A stretch of 64,000 nt of DNA, from positions 558,001 through 622,000 of the forward strand of contig QAZA01000045.1 of assembly GCA_003054695.1 (NCBI GenBank). The letters are read 5' to 3'. Positions 51,687 through 59,603 of this stretch are shown here, in pieces. The stretch comes from Verrucomicrobia bacterium LW23 (GTDB lineage: Bacteria; Verrucomicrobiota; Verrucomicrobiia; Methylacidiphilales; UBA1321). A program made the position numbers and the translations under genes. Each line of letters starts with the position of its first letter. Position 1 is the first letter of the stretch. The notes under the pieces were generated by a model. That model was given only the letters and a program-made list of their open reading frames with translations, was not told the origin of the DNA and searched no databases.

Positions 51687-53687
51687 ATGAGCGCCGGCGC
51701 ACAACCCAGCCCCAAGACTATTGCCGTACCGAAACAGGCCTTCCGCGTGGCCCTTGCCCCTGCGGAAGTAACTGCGCCGGAGCTGGATGCCGCTATTTCG
51801 CGCACGCACGACTACCTGCTGGGCCTGCAGAAGCCCGACGGCCACTGGGTGGGCGAACTGATTGTGGACTCCACCCTGTGCGCGGATTACATCCTGTTTA
51901 TGCACTGGTGGGGCGCGGTCAACTTCACCAAACAGGCCAAGTGCGTCAAACATCTGCTGGATCGCCAGCTGGCCGACGGCGGCTGGAACATTTACGTGGG
52001 TGGGCCGAGCGAGCTGAATGCCACGGTAAAGGCCTACTTTGCCCTCAAGCTGGCCGGGTTTCATGCGGACGACACGCTGATGCGCAAGGCGCACAGCACC
52101 ATCCTGCGCCTGGGGGGCATCCCGCGCACGATGACCTACACGCGCCTGCTGCTCTCGCTCTTTGGGCAGTTTCCGTGGAGGCACCTGCCGATCATCCCCA
52201 GCGAGATGATTTTGCTGCCTAACTGGTTGTACATCAACATCTACGACTTCTCCGCATGGAGCCGCACAATGCTGATTCCGCTGGCCGTCATCAACCACTG
52301 CCGCCCCGTGCGCCACGTGCCGGCGGAGGCGCAACTGCACGAGCTGTACCCCTACGGTACGGAGCACGACAACTTCTCCCCGCGCTGGGACAAGAAAGTG
52401 CTGACATGGCGCAACTTCTTCCTGCGCTGGGACGCCGCGCTCAAGTTCGTCGACACCTTGCCGTGGAAGCCGTTCCGCAGCCTGGCCCTGCAGAAATGCG
52501 AGGAGTGGCTGGTGGAGCGCATCGACAGCCGCAGCGACGGCCTGGGCGCTATTTTCCCGGCCATGATGTACACGTGCATTGCGCTGAAGGCGCTGGGTTA
52601 TAGCGACGACCATCCTGTTCTGCGCAAAACACTTAAGGATTTTGACGACCTGCATGTGGACGACGTCGCCAACGACGATTTCCGCATTCAGCCCTGCTTC
52701 TCGCCCATCTGGGACACGGCCATTACCAGCGTGGTGCTGACCGAAAGCGGCATGAGCGGCGACCACCCGGCGCTGAAGAAAGCGGCGGATTACATCCTGA
52801 GCAAGGAAGTGCGCAAGACCCGCGGAGACTGGGCGATCAATAATCCGTATCCCATCAACTCCGGCTGGGCGTTTGAGTACAACAACGAGTTTTATCCCGA
52901 CGTCGACGACACCTTCAAGGTGCTGCTCGCGCTGGGCAACATCAAGACGGACGACGAGGAGAACAAGAAGATTGTGATGGAGCGCGCCCTCAAGTGGGCC
53001 ATCTCCTTCCAGTGCCAAAACGGCGGCTTTGCGGCGTTTGACAAGGACGTGACCAAGAAGTGGCTGGACGAAGTGCCCTTTGCGGACCACAACGCGATTC
53101 TCGATCCCCCCTGCTCGGATATCACCAGCCGCGGCCTGGAGGTGTTTGGCCGCATGGGCATGAAGCGCACGGACCCCGTGGTGCAGCGGGCCATCAAGTT
53201 TATCAGGGACACGCAGCTCAGCGACGGCTCCTGGCTCGGCCGCTGGGGCATCAACTACATTTACGGCACCTTCCTGGTACTGCGCGGCCTGCAGGCCATT
53301 GGCGAGGACATGAACCAGGACTGGATTCTGCGCGGCCGCGACTGGCTGGAAAGCTGCCAGAACGAGGACGGCGGCTGGGGCGAAAGCGCCGCCAGCTACG
53401 ACGACCCGCGCCTTAAGGGCCAGGGCCCCACCACACCCAGCCAAACGGGCTGGAGCCTCATCGGCATCCTGGCGTGCGGCAACATCCACCGCCCCAGCGT
53501 GCAGCGCGGCATCCACAATCTGCTCAGCACCCAGCTGCCGGATGGCAGCTGGAAGGAAGACTACATTACCGGCACGGGCTTCCCCAAAGTCTTCTATCTC
53601 AAGTACGATATGTACCGCATTAACTGGCCTCTGCTGGCGCTCGGGGAGTACCGACGGCAGGCCGACCAGCTCGCACTATCCCAATGA
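51687..53687 (+). CDS. shc: Squalene-hopene cyclase
   Basis: A 666-residue monotopic membrane enzyme cyclising squalene to hopene/hopanol. The catalytic DxDDT motif is D405-V-D407-D408-T409. At least five QW-type repeats are seen (QKPDGHWVGEL, QLADGGWNIY, QLSDGSWLGRWG, QNEDGGWGES, QLPDGSWKED), stabilising the double alpha-barrel. Two starts compete: ATG at 51687, used here, and GTG at 51651, which has a perfect AGGAGG 12 bases upstream. The TGA overlaps the ATG of the next gene by four bases, a hopanoid operon arrangement. Confidence 0.96.
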   Translation: MSAGAQPSPKTIAVPKQAFRVALAPAEVTAPELDAAISRTHDYLLGLQKPDGHWVGELIVDSTLCADYILFMHWWGAVNFTKQAKCVKHLLDRQLADGGWNIYVGGPSELNATVKAYFALKLAGFHADDTLMRKAHSTILRLGGIPRTMTYTRLLLSLFGQFPWRHLPIIPSEMILLPNWLYINIYDFSAWSRTMLIPLAVINHCRPVRHVPAEAQLHELYPYGTEHDNFSPRWDKKVLTWRNFFLRWDAALKFVDTLPWKPFRSLALQKCEEWLVERIDSRSDGLGAIFPAMMYTCIALKALGYSDDHPVLRKTLKDFDDLHVDDVANDDFRIQPCFSPIWDTAITSVVLTESGMSGDHPALKKAADYILSKEVRKTRGDWAINNPYPINSGWAFEYNNEFYPDVDDTFKVLLALGNIKTDDEENKKIVMERALKWAISFQCQNGGFAAFDKDVTKKWLDEVPFADHNAILDPPCSDITSRGLEVFGRMGMKRTDPVVQRAIKFIRDTQLSDGSWLGRWGINYIYGTFLVLRGLQAIGEDMNQDWILRGRDWLESCQNEDGGWGESAASYDDPRLKGQGPTTPSQTGWSLIGILACGNIHRPSVQRGIHNLLSTQLPDGSWKEDYITGTGFPKVFYLKYDMYRINWPLLALGEYRRQADQLALSQ

Positions 53688-54391
53688 TCTGCTTTGCGTT
53701 TGCGGTACCCCACGAGGCGGAGGACTTCCTCTCAAGCATTGAGGGCAAGGAGTCCTTCACAATCGGCATTACCCGCTTTACGGTGGGTAAGCTGGGGCAT
53801 CGCAACGTCGTCGTCGCGATCATCGGCATGGGCGGGCAGAATGCCCACGACAGCATCCGGCGCGTCTTCCAGTATTTTCGCATCAAATGCGTGGTTCTGG
53901 CCGGCTACGGCGGCGCGCTGACGCCCCAGCTGAAGAAGGGGCAAGTCATTATCAGCACCAACTTTACGAACAGCGAGATTCTGAGCCACGTGCGCCTGCT
54001 CAGCGGGTTCGACTTCGCCAAAGTCTGCACGGCCGAAGAGGTCGTCGCCACGCCCGAACGCAAGGCCCAGTACCTGCAAGCCACGGATTGCCAGGTGGTA
54101 GACACGGAAAGCGTTGTGGTTGCAGAGATTATGCACGAGCGTGAGCTCCCGCTCGTCGTCGTCCGCGGCATCAGCGACGAAGCGCAGGAAATCATGCCCA
54201 ACGGCGCCCTGCAAGCCGCCTGGGACCCGGCGACCAACCGCGCCACACCGTGGAAGCTGATGAAATATTTCGCCGGCCACCCGGGGGAAATCAAACCATT
54301 CCGCGAGTTCATCAACGCCCTCCCCCCCGTCCGCAAAAACATGACCGACTTTGTGCTGACGCTGACCGAGGAGCTGCCCAAGAACTGGTAG
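53684..54391 (+). CDS. hpnG: Phosphorylase-superfamily protein, hopanoid-associated (HpnG-like)
   Basis: A 235-residue cytosolic protein of the purine/uridine phosphorylase superfamily. Visible parts are VVAIIGMGGQNAHDSIRR (phosphate/ribose-binding Gly loop), VLAGYGGALTPQLKKGQVII, and VDTESVVVAEIMHERELPLV, in which DTES matches the family's purine- and ribose-binding Glu region, followed by VVRGISDEA. Its ATG overlaps the shc stop (ATGA), so it probably acts on the hopanoid side chain: HpnG removes adenine from adenosylhopane to give ribosylhopane. No hpnH (radical SAM) gene is in the window, which leaves the role partly open. Confidence 0.8.
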   Translation: MICFAFAVPHEAEDFLSSIEGKESFTIGITRFTVGKLGHRNVVVAIIGMGGQNAHDSIRRVFQYFRIKCVVLAGYGGALTPQLKKGQVIISTNFTNSEILSHVRLLSGFDFAKVCTAEEVVATPERKAQYLQATDCQVVDTESVVVAEIMHERELPLVVVRGISDEAQEIMPNGALQAAWDPATNRATPWKLMKYFAGHPGEIKPFREFINALPPVRKNMTDFVLTLTEELPKNW

Positions 54392-54460
54392 CCCCACGCG
54401 TTCAGTCCACAGAGCACGACCCTCCCAACAGATCTCCACCCGATCCACCTGATCCCCGCC

Positions 54461-54607
54461 ATGAACCTGCTCACCGATATCCTCTCCAGCCGCGTCGGCA
54501 ACGCCATTGTCGTAGGCCTGATCATCGCCATCATCGTCCTCCTGGCGCGCCACTACATGACCAACAGCAAAAAGTACGACGATGACAGCGCAAACGGGAA
54601 GAAGTAG
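54461..54607 (+). CDS. 48-aa single-pass membrane peptide downstream of shc-hpnG
   Basis: ATG at 54461 starts MNLLTDILSSRVGNAIVVGL, followed by IIAIIVLLARHYM and a polar, Lys/Asp-rich tail (NSKKYDDDSANGKK), stop TAG 54605-54607. One membrane helix with a charged cytosolic tail is predicted. It begins 69 bases after hpnG on the same strand, so co-transcription is likely. It could be a small partner of the cyclase or an unrelated membrane peptide. Confidence 0.5.
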   Translation: MNLLTDILSSRVGNAIVVGLIIAIIVLLARHYMTNSKKYDDDSANGKK

Positions 54608-54680
54608 CGCCTGAAGCTTCTCGATCTGCTCCGGGAACGGCGAAACCCGGATGCTCGCATAAGGAGATAGCCCGAGCAGG

Positions 54681-54811
54681 GTGCTCCGACAACAGCGGAG
54701 CCGCGCGTTTGCGAAAGAGCTTTGCGCGGGGCATAGTCCACCGAGAAGGCAGAGCCGCGCATTTGCAGCAGTGTTTACACGGGGCGTAGTGCTCCGAGAA
54801 CGGCGGAGCCG
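54681..54811. repeat. Degenerate tandem repeat, about 2.5 units of 53-55 bases
   Basis: Units at 54681-54735, 54736-54788 and a partial 54789-54811. Each unit has CCGA-AA-GC-GAGCCGCGC, TTTGC and CGGGGC(A/G)TAGT. Identity between units is roughly 70-80% by eye. No spacers of fixed length are seen, so this is not a CRISPR array. Confidence 0.75.
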
Positions 54812-55290
54812 TTCCACAACCTGGCCCCGGGGTTGCCGGCAGCATTCTGATGCGAGGATTATTCCCGGGACGGTCGGAATCGGAAACTTGACGCGAAGCG
54901 TTCTTCCGTCGATCCACTCGCACTCGCACTCGCTTTTGGCATGAGCGAGGCTCCCTCTGTGGCGCTCAACATGGCGCTGCCAGGGCGAATCCCGGGGGGG
55001 ATGCTAGCCGGTGGTTCCCGCTCGCAGGCTTACTCCATCACCGCGCCTCCGACGCTTTCGGAGGAGAGACAGTTCTCCATCCATCGGGCGAGTTAACGAC
55101 GCGGCCAAACGCCGTTGGTGCTGCGGAATGTCTCGCCTTGTATACATGTGCACCTTAGCGCTCTCGTGCTTTTATCGATATATTTGCATTGACGACGAGT
55201 CTGTATGCTGGCACACTCTCTCTGATCAATCGTGTGACCATTCGCCTCCCGGCGCTTTGCCAATTTCCCTTTGCTTCCTCTCCTCGCGCT
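54812..55290. other. Long leader region of the secreted-protein gene
   Basis: No gene recognised. A perfect 7-bp hairpin CCTCCGA-CGCTT-TCGGAGG is at 55046-55064. From 55118 to 55215 the DNA is AT-richer (ATATATTTGCATTGACG near 55177), a plausible promoter area. The last 40 bases before the next ATG are C/T-rich. No riboswitch class was recognised. Confidence 0.35.
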
Positions 55291-55986
55291 ATGTCTATCT
55301 CTCTCTCCTTGATACGGCGGCCGTTGCCGTGTGCGGTTGCTCTGGCTGCGCTGGCGTTGTTTGCCGCGTGGGCGGGGCCGGCGGTGGTTGGCACGGCGCA
55401 TGCCTTTCGCGTGGTTAAAGACGTAAACAGCGGCAAACCGTGGCAGCAGGAGGTTGTCATCTTTGAGAAAGGCAAGCCGCACGACCACCTGGAGCTGGTG
55501 GACGCCAACGAAAGCGCCCAGTTCTCCTACGCGGAGGATGGCGCCCTGGTCATCCGCATTACGGGCAGCAAGGCGATCAAGCCGACCATCCGCTGGAAAC
55601 CCGGCGGCCCCGGTAATTTGCCGGAAAGCTTTGACGCCAAAGCGTTTACCGCCGTCGTCATTACCGGCAAGCTTACCGGCGCCGCCAAGGTGACCCATCC
55701 CAACGGCAAAGTAATGGACAACCGGCCGGACAACCTCTGGTTCGGCCCCTCGCTCGTCAACCACAAGGGAGAGCGCGTCGGTTACTCTAACCTGGCGGAT
55801 GCCACCGAGGACGAGAAGACGCCGACGGAGACGACGACCATGGTGCTGCCCACCATGCTCTTTCATGCCCTCTCCACCAACGATGCGAGCGCCATCAAGG
55901 GCATCCTCTGGCCCTGGGACGCAACCCGCGCGAATACCAGCCGGGACTTCACGCTGGTTATCGACAAGATCGCCTTCGTCAAATAG
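55291..55986 (+). CDS. Secreted protein of unknown function, carbohydrate-binding-like
   Basis: A 231-residue protein with a long signal peptide (about 1-36; MSISLSLIRRPL, cleavage near VGTAHA). The mature part has strand-rich segments with aromatic residues (GKPWQQEVVIFEK, ALVIRITGSKAIKPTIRWKPGG, TAVVITGKLTG, DNLWFGPSLVN, ILWPWDATRANTSRDFTLVIDKI). The pattern ...FTLVIDKIAFVK at the end is like the last strand of carbohydrate-binding beta sandwiches and the repeated domains of the GH16 protein at 21.2 kb. It starts a pair with the heparinase-type lyase 72 bases downstream. No family named with certainty. Confidence 0.6.
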   Translation: MSISLSLIRRPLPCAVALAALALFAAWAGPAVVGTAHAFRVVKDVNSGKPWQQEVVIFEKGKPHDHLELVDANESAQFSYAEDGALVIRITGSKAIKPTIRWKPGGPGNLPESFDAKAFTAVVITGKLTGAAKVTHPNGKVMDNRPDNLWFGPSLVNHKGERVGYSNLADATEDEKTPTETTTMVLPTMLFHALSTNDASAIKGILWPWDATRANTSRDFTLVIDKIAFVK

Positions 55987-56058
55987 CCCGCCCCTGCCGT
56001 CGAGCCGCGCTCTCGCGGCGCTCCTGCCTGCTCCCTCCCTTTCATCCGCCTTACTGCC

Positions 56059-58257
56059 ATGCGCCTTTCCCTGTCCCGCTCCGCAGCCATTGCCTGCTTT
56101 TCCGCGATTTCCCTCGCGGCCGGTCTCTCCTCAGTCTCCACGGCAACGCTCTGCGCGGCCGATGCCAAGGCGCCGGCCAAGGTGGATTACGCGGGCAACC
56201 TCGCCAGAGTCCCCGCTACCGACCCAGCCGTGAAGGACGCGCCGGCGCTCAGCCCGGCTGTTGTCGGCAAGCACCCGCGCCTGCTGTTTACGGACGCCGA
56301 GATCGAGAAGCTCAAGACGGCCATCGCGAGCGATCCGCTGCTGAAGGAAGCCTCGGACGCCTCCATCGCCGTGGCCAAACGCGCCAAACCCGGCAAGGAG
56401 CGCCCGCTGGGCATCTTCCTCAACGACACCCCGGCGCTTGCCGGCAGCAATGGCTCCACCGTACAGTTGGCGTATGCCTACGCGCTGACGAAAGACGCCG
56501 CCATCCTCGCCAACATCAAGGAGTGGCTGACGGTACTGCTGGAGCAGGAGCACTGGGCCGACACCGCCGAGCTGGACAGCAACATGGGCGCCGCATGTAA
56601 CATGCTGATGGCCGGAGCTTTGTACGATGCAGCGTACAACGAGCTGGAGCCCGAGTTCCGCGCCAGATTCGCCGCCAAGCTGCTGCTGCATGCGCGCCGC
56701 ATGCATTACTTGGGCCACAAGCAGCTTTCGCTCATGCCCATCAAGTACTGGCAGCAGGATCCACAGCCCAATCACCGCTGGTACCGCGCGCGCGGCCTGG
56801 CCGCGTGCGTGCTGCCCATTGCGGACGAAGCCGGGCTGGATACCGCCTACCTGCGCGCGGAGCTGAAGAAGGAGATGGACTTCCTCATCAAGTGGTATCC
56901 GCACGACGGCGATTGCCACGAAGGCGCGGGCTACCAGGTCTTCGGCTTCCGCTCGCTGGTCGACGCCTCCGGCATGATGGACCGGTGCATGGGCACCAGC
57001 TACCTCAAGGCGCCAGGCTTTGCCAACGCGTGGGCGCAGCAGATGTACTACTGGCTGCCCGGCCGCGGCAGTAACATCGGCTTTGGTGACGACATGAACG
57101 GCTCCGCCCCGTTTGGCTACGACGAGGCCGCGTTTTTCATCAGTCCGGCCATCAGCCGCGACAAGAACGTGCAGGCCGGCCTGATGCGCCGCTACAAAAT
57201 GAAGGCAGTGCGCAAGGACGGCCGTCCGTACGTCCCCACCTGGGCGCTGATGGCCTACTACGACCCAACCGTCGGCGAAGGCGACTACAAGGCGCTGCCC
57301 CTGCACCGCCTGTTTGCCGACCTGAGCGCCGCAACCATGCGCGACAGCTGGGAGACGGACAGCGTCGTCTTTACCTTCAAGTGCGGACCCTACGGCGGCT
57401 TCGGCCTCAATCACTACCGGCAGACGGTGAACCCGGATGGCAAGCAGCAGTACATTAACGTGGCGCACGATGACCCCGACGCGAACTCCTTTGCACTGGG
57501 CAAGGGGGAGCACTTTATCTTCCACCCCGGCTTCTACTCCTTCCGCAAGCTTACGTCGCTCAACAATACGGTGATTGTGGATGGCAAGGGCCAGAAGAAC
57601 GAAGGCAGCGACTACACGCAGCCGATCCCCGGCATCGACATGCGCACCATCTCGTACCTTACCGGCTGGAAGCCCGCCGCCGACAAGAGCGGCCGCGTCA
57701 TCATCGAGGGAGAGACTGGCGCCGCCTACATCAACGGCCTCACCCGCTTCCGCCGCACCGCCGCATGGATGCCCAGCGAATACGTGCTGCTGCTCGACGA
57801 CATCCGCGCGCCCGAGCCCCGGGAGATTACCTGGCTGGCGGCAGCCGAGCGCGCCAAATTCGAGAAGCCCGAGGAAGGCCTGTGCTACGCCTATACCAAA
57901 AAGGGCGGCCGCGTGGACTTCCAGATGCTGGCGACCAGGCCGCTCGACGGCGCTATCGACTACTGCTTCATGGACGGCCGCTTTGGCAGCGCGCTCATCC
58001 ACCAGTTCCAGTTCACCGCCAGGTCGGACGCCGTCAAATACGCCTGCCTCATCGATGCCTGGGGCAAAAAGCCCCGCATGACGCTGACGGAGGCCGGCGA
58101 CGTGGTTACCCTGGTCGTCAAGTCCGAGGCCTTTACGGATACCTGGACGTGGACCCCCGCCAAAGACAACACCACCCCCAGCACCCTGGAGTGCAAACGC
58201 GCCGGCGCCACCCTCATCAGCCTGACAGAGAAGGATAAAGCGCCGCTGGGGGATTGA
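56059..58257 (+). CDS. Secreted heparinase II/III-type polysaccharide lyase
   Basis: A 732-residue exported protein. Signal peptide about 1-34. The N-terminal two thirds (60-400) is helical with a toroid-like pattern: LLFTDAEIEKLK, SNMGAACNMLMAGALYDAAY, and WHRARG-type NHRWYRARGLAACVLPIADEAG; H and Y residues fit lyase catalysis. The C-terminal third (420-700) is beta-rich, with YGGFGLNHYRQ and LNNTVIVDGKGQ, as in the heparinase II/III-like domain. The family cleaves uronic-acid glycans such as heparin, alginate or oligoalginate by beta-elimination. It pairs with the upstream secreted protein. Confidence 0.75.
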   Translation: MRLSLSRSAAIACFSAISLAAGLSSVSTATLCAADAKAPAKVDYAGNLARVPATDPAVKDAPALSPAVVGKHPRLLFTDAEIEKLKTAIASDPLLKEASDASIAVAKRAKPGKERPLGIFLNDTPALAGSNGSTVQLAYAYALTKDAAILANIKEWLTVLLEQEHWADTAELDSNMGAACNMLMAGALYDAAYNELEPEFRARFAAKLLLHARRMHYLGHKQLSLMPIKYWQQDPQPNHRWYRARGLAACVLPIADEAGLDTAYLRAELKKEMDFLIKWYPHDGDCHEGAGYQVFGFRSLVDASGMMDRCMGTSYLKAPGFANAWAQQMYYWLPGRGSNIGFGDDMNGSAPFGYDEAAFFISPAISRDKNVQAGLMRRYKMKAVRKDGRPYVPTWALMAYYDPTVGEGDYKALPLHRLFADLSAATMRDSWETDSVVFTFKCGPYGGFGLNHYRQTVNPDGKQQYINVAHDDPDANSFALGKGEHFIFHPGFYSFRKLTSLNNTVIVDGKGQKNEGSDYTQPIPGIDMRTISYLTGWKPAADKSGRVIIEGETGAAYINGLTRFRRTAAWMPSEYVLLLDDIRAPEPREITWLAAAERAKFEKPEEGLCYAYTKKGGRVDFQMLATRPLDGAIDYCFMDGRFGSALIHQFQFTARSDAVKYACLIDAWGKKPRMTLTEAGDVVTLVVKSEAFTDTWTWTPAKDNTTPSTLECKRAGATLISLTEKDKAPLGD

Positions 58258-58270
58258 CCAGCGTGACGGC

Positions 58271-59167
58271 TCAGCTCCCCGTCGGGACGGCCGGCTGCTT
58301 CTTCTCTGCCGGGGCAGATTGCTGGGGCGCGGGGGGCAGGGGATCGGGCTTTTGCGGGATGGCGGGCTCGCCGGCGGCGGGGGGGCCCAGCTGCTCGTAG
58401 AAGCGCTGGATGGCCTGGTCGCGCGTGCCGTCTTTGGCGGTGACGAGGACGGTGATGACGCGCGTGGGCGCGCCTTCCTTTACGGCCATGCCGGTAAACC
58501 AGAAGATCTTATCGAACGAGCCCGACTTGGCGTAGACTTTGTAGCCGGCGCGGCCGGGCCACTCCATGGTTTTCAGCGTCTCCTCCATGGTGTGCGGTTT
58601 GAGGGGCAGGCGAGCGGCGGCAAATTCCCGCATAAAGGTGTGCTGTTGCGCGGGGGAGATGTAGATGATGCGACCGCCGTGGCCCCAGTCTTTGGCGTTG
58701 GCTTTCATCGGCGCGGCGTCGTCGCCCACGGCGTTGCCAAAGCCGCAGCGTTTGGCCATGTCCACCACGGTTTGCGGGGAGAGGCGCTCCATCAGGTGCA
58801 GGTAGTACTCGTTGCTGCTGAAGAACATCGCCTCGCGTCCGTTGAGGTCGGTCTTGCCGGCCAGCTTTTCGCGGTCGGGAGCTTTAAGTACGGTGTAGGC
58901 GTTGGCCACCTCGTTCTCAACCGCGGCGAAGGTGATGATGATTTTGAAGGTGGAGGCCGGCGAGTAGGTTTTTGCTATTTCCTTAAGATCGCCCTGTATT
59001 TTTGGTTCGCTGGAGCCGGGAACCTCCGATGTCAGAATGAGATCCGCAAAAGCGGATGACGCGCCCGCGCCGTGGAGCGCGAGCATAGACGACGCGATGG
59101 CCGCCATGCCCAGCCGTCGCCATCGCGCGGTGCGGAAGCTGAAGTGTTGAGGAGAGAAGCGTTTCAT
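58271..59167 (-). CDS. Class D beta-lactamase-like (OXA-type) serine hydrolase
   Basis: A 298-residue exported protein; signal peptide about 1-41. Class D hallmarks are in order: S72-T-F-K75 (nucleophile and carbamoylated Lys), S-S-N replacing S-x-V, F-G-N (replacing Y-G-N) in RCGFGNAVG, the block YISPAQQHTFMREFAAARLPL equal to the OXA LxISxxxQxxFLxxLxxxxLP region, and K-S-G with downstream WFTGM. The usual FWLE Trp position reads GHGG. A C-terminal Pro/Gln/Lys-rich tail of 35 residues is extra. Either a divergent beta-lactamase or a related penicillin-binding enzyme. Start ATG 59167. Confidence 0.8.
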   Translation of the reverse strand: MKRFSPQHFSFRTARWRRLGMAAIASSMLALHGAGASSAFADLILTSEVPGSSEPKIQGDLKEIAKTYSPASTFKIIITFAAVENEVANAYTVLKAPDREKLAGKTDLNGREAMFFSSNEYYLHLMERLSPQTVVDMAKRCGFGNAVGDDAAPMKANAKDWGHGGRIIYISPAQQHTFMREFAAARLPLKPHTMEETLKTMEWPGRAGYKVYAKSGSFDKIFWFTGMAVKEGAPTRVITVLVTAKDGTRDQAIQRFYEQLGPPAAGEPAIPQKPDPLPPAPQQSAPAEKKQPAVPTGS

Positions 59168-59230
59168 CCCCAAAACCTACCACACCGCGGCGGTGCGACA
59201 AGGCGTCGCACCACCGCCATAAGGTACGTT

Positions 59231-59351
59231 CCCCTCCGCCCCTTAGTGTCTTCGTGCCTCTGTGGTGAACAATCCCCTGACCCCATTTCCGCAGATTGGC
59301 GGAGGGGGAAATTTTAACCACAAAGACACGAAGGCACTAAGGGGCGGAGGG
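59231..59351. repeat. Inverted repeat with CCTTAGTGTCTTCGTGCCTC arms
   Basis: Arms 59231-59270 and 59312-59351 are near-complementary and belong to the ACCACAAAGACACGAAGGCAC family seen at 27191 and 33098. It lies upstream of the beta-lactamase-like gene. Confidence 0.85.
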
Positions 59352-59397
59352 AGACCGAGGTAGACAGCTCGTGCTCGTGATACGTATTTCTGACTCG

Positions 59398-59570
59398 GAA
59401 CCCTGGGTTAGCGCGAGTAGAAGCACGACCCCAACGTGAGTCGTATCCCTCTCCGGTTCAAAGGGATACAACCCGCGTTGGGGTTGTTCGGATTGCCTGC
59501 CTTTCCCAGGGTTCCCTCTCTTCGTTCGGGGAACCCTGGGCTAGGATATACAACCTCTTTGAGGTTGTCT
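59398..59570. repeat. Nested inverted repeat, second copy of CCCAGGGTTCCC family
   Basis: It shares GAACCCTGGG, ACCCCAACG...ATCCCT, GGGATACAACCCGCGTTGGG, the second CCCAGGGTTCCC and a terminal AACCTCTTTGAGGTT palindrome with the element at 16566-16905. The left outer arm is shortened. It lies downstream of the VWA gene. Confidence 0.88.
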
Positions 59571-59603
59571 GAATAACCTGCCTGCACCCGTACTGAATCC
59601 CCC

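Noticed and set aside
51594-53516. 640-codon minus-strand frame opposite shc
   Set aside because: Antisense of squalene-hopene cyclase, which has all motifs.
54681-54811. Possible CRISPR array
   Set aside because: Only about 2.5 degenerate units, no constant repeat with variable spacers, and no cas genes.
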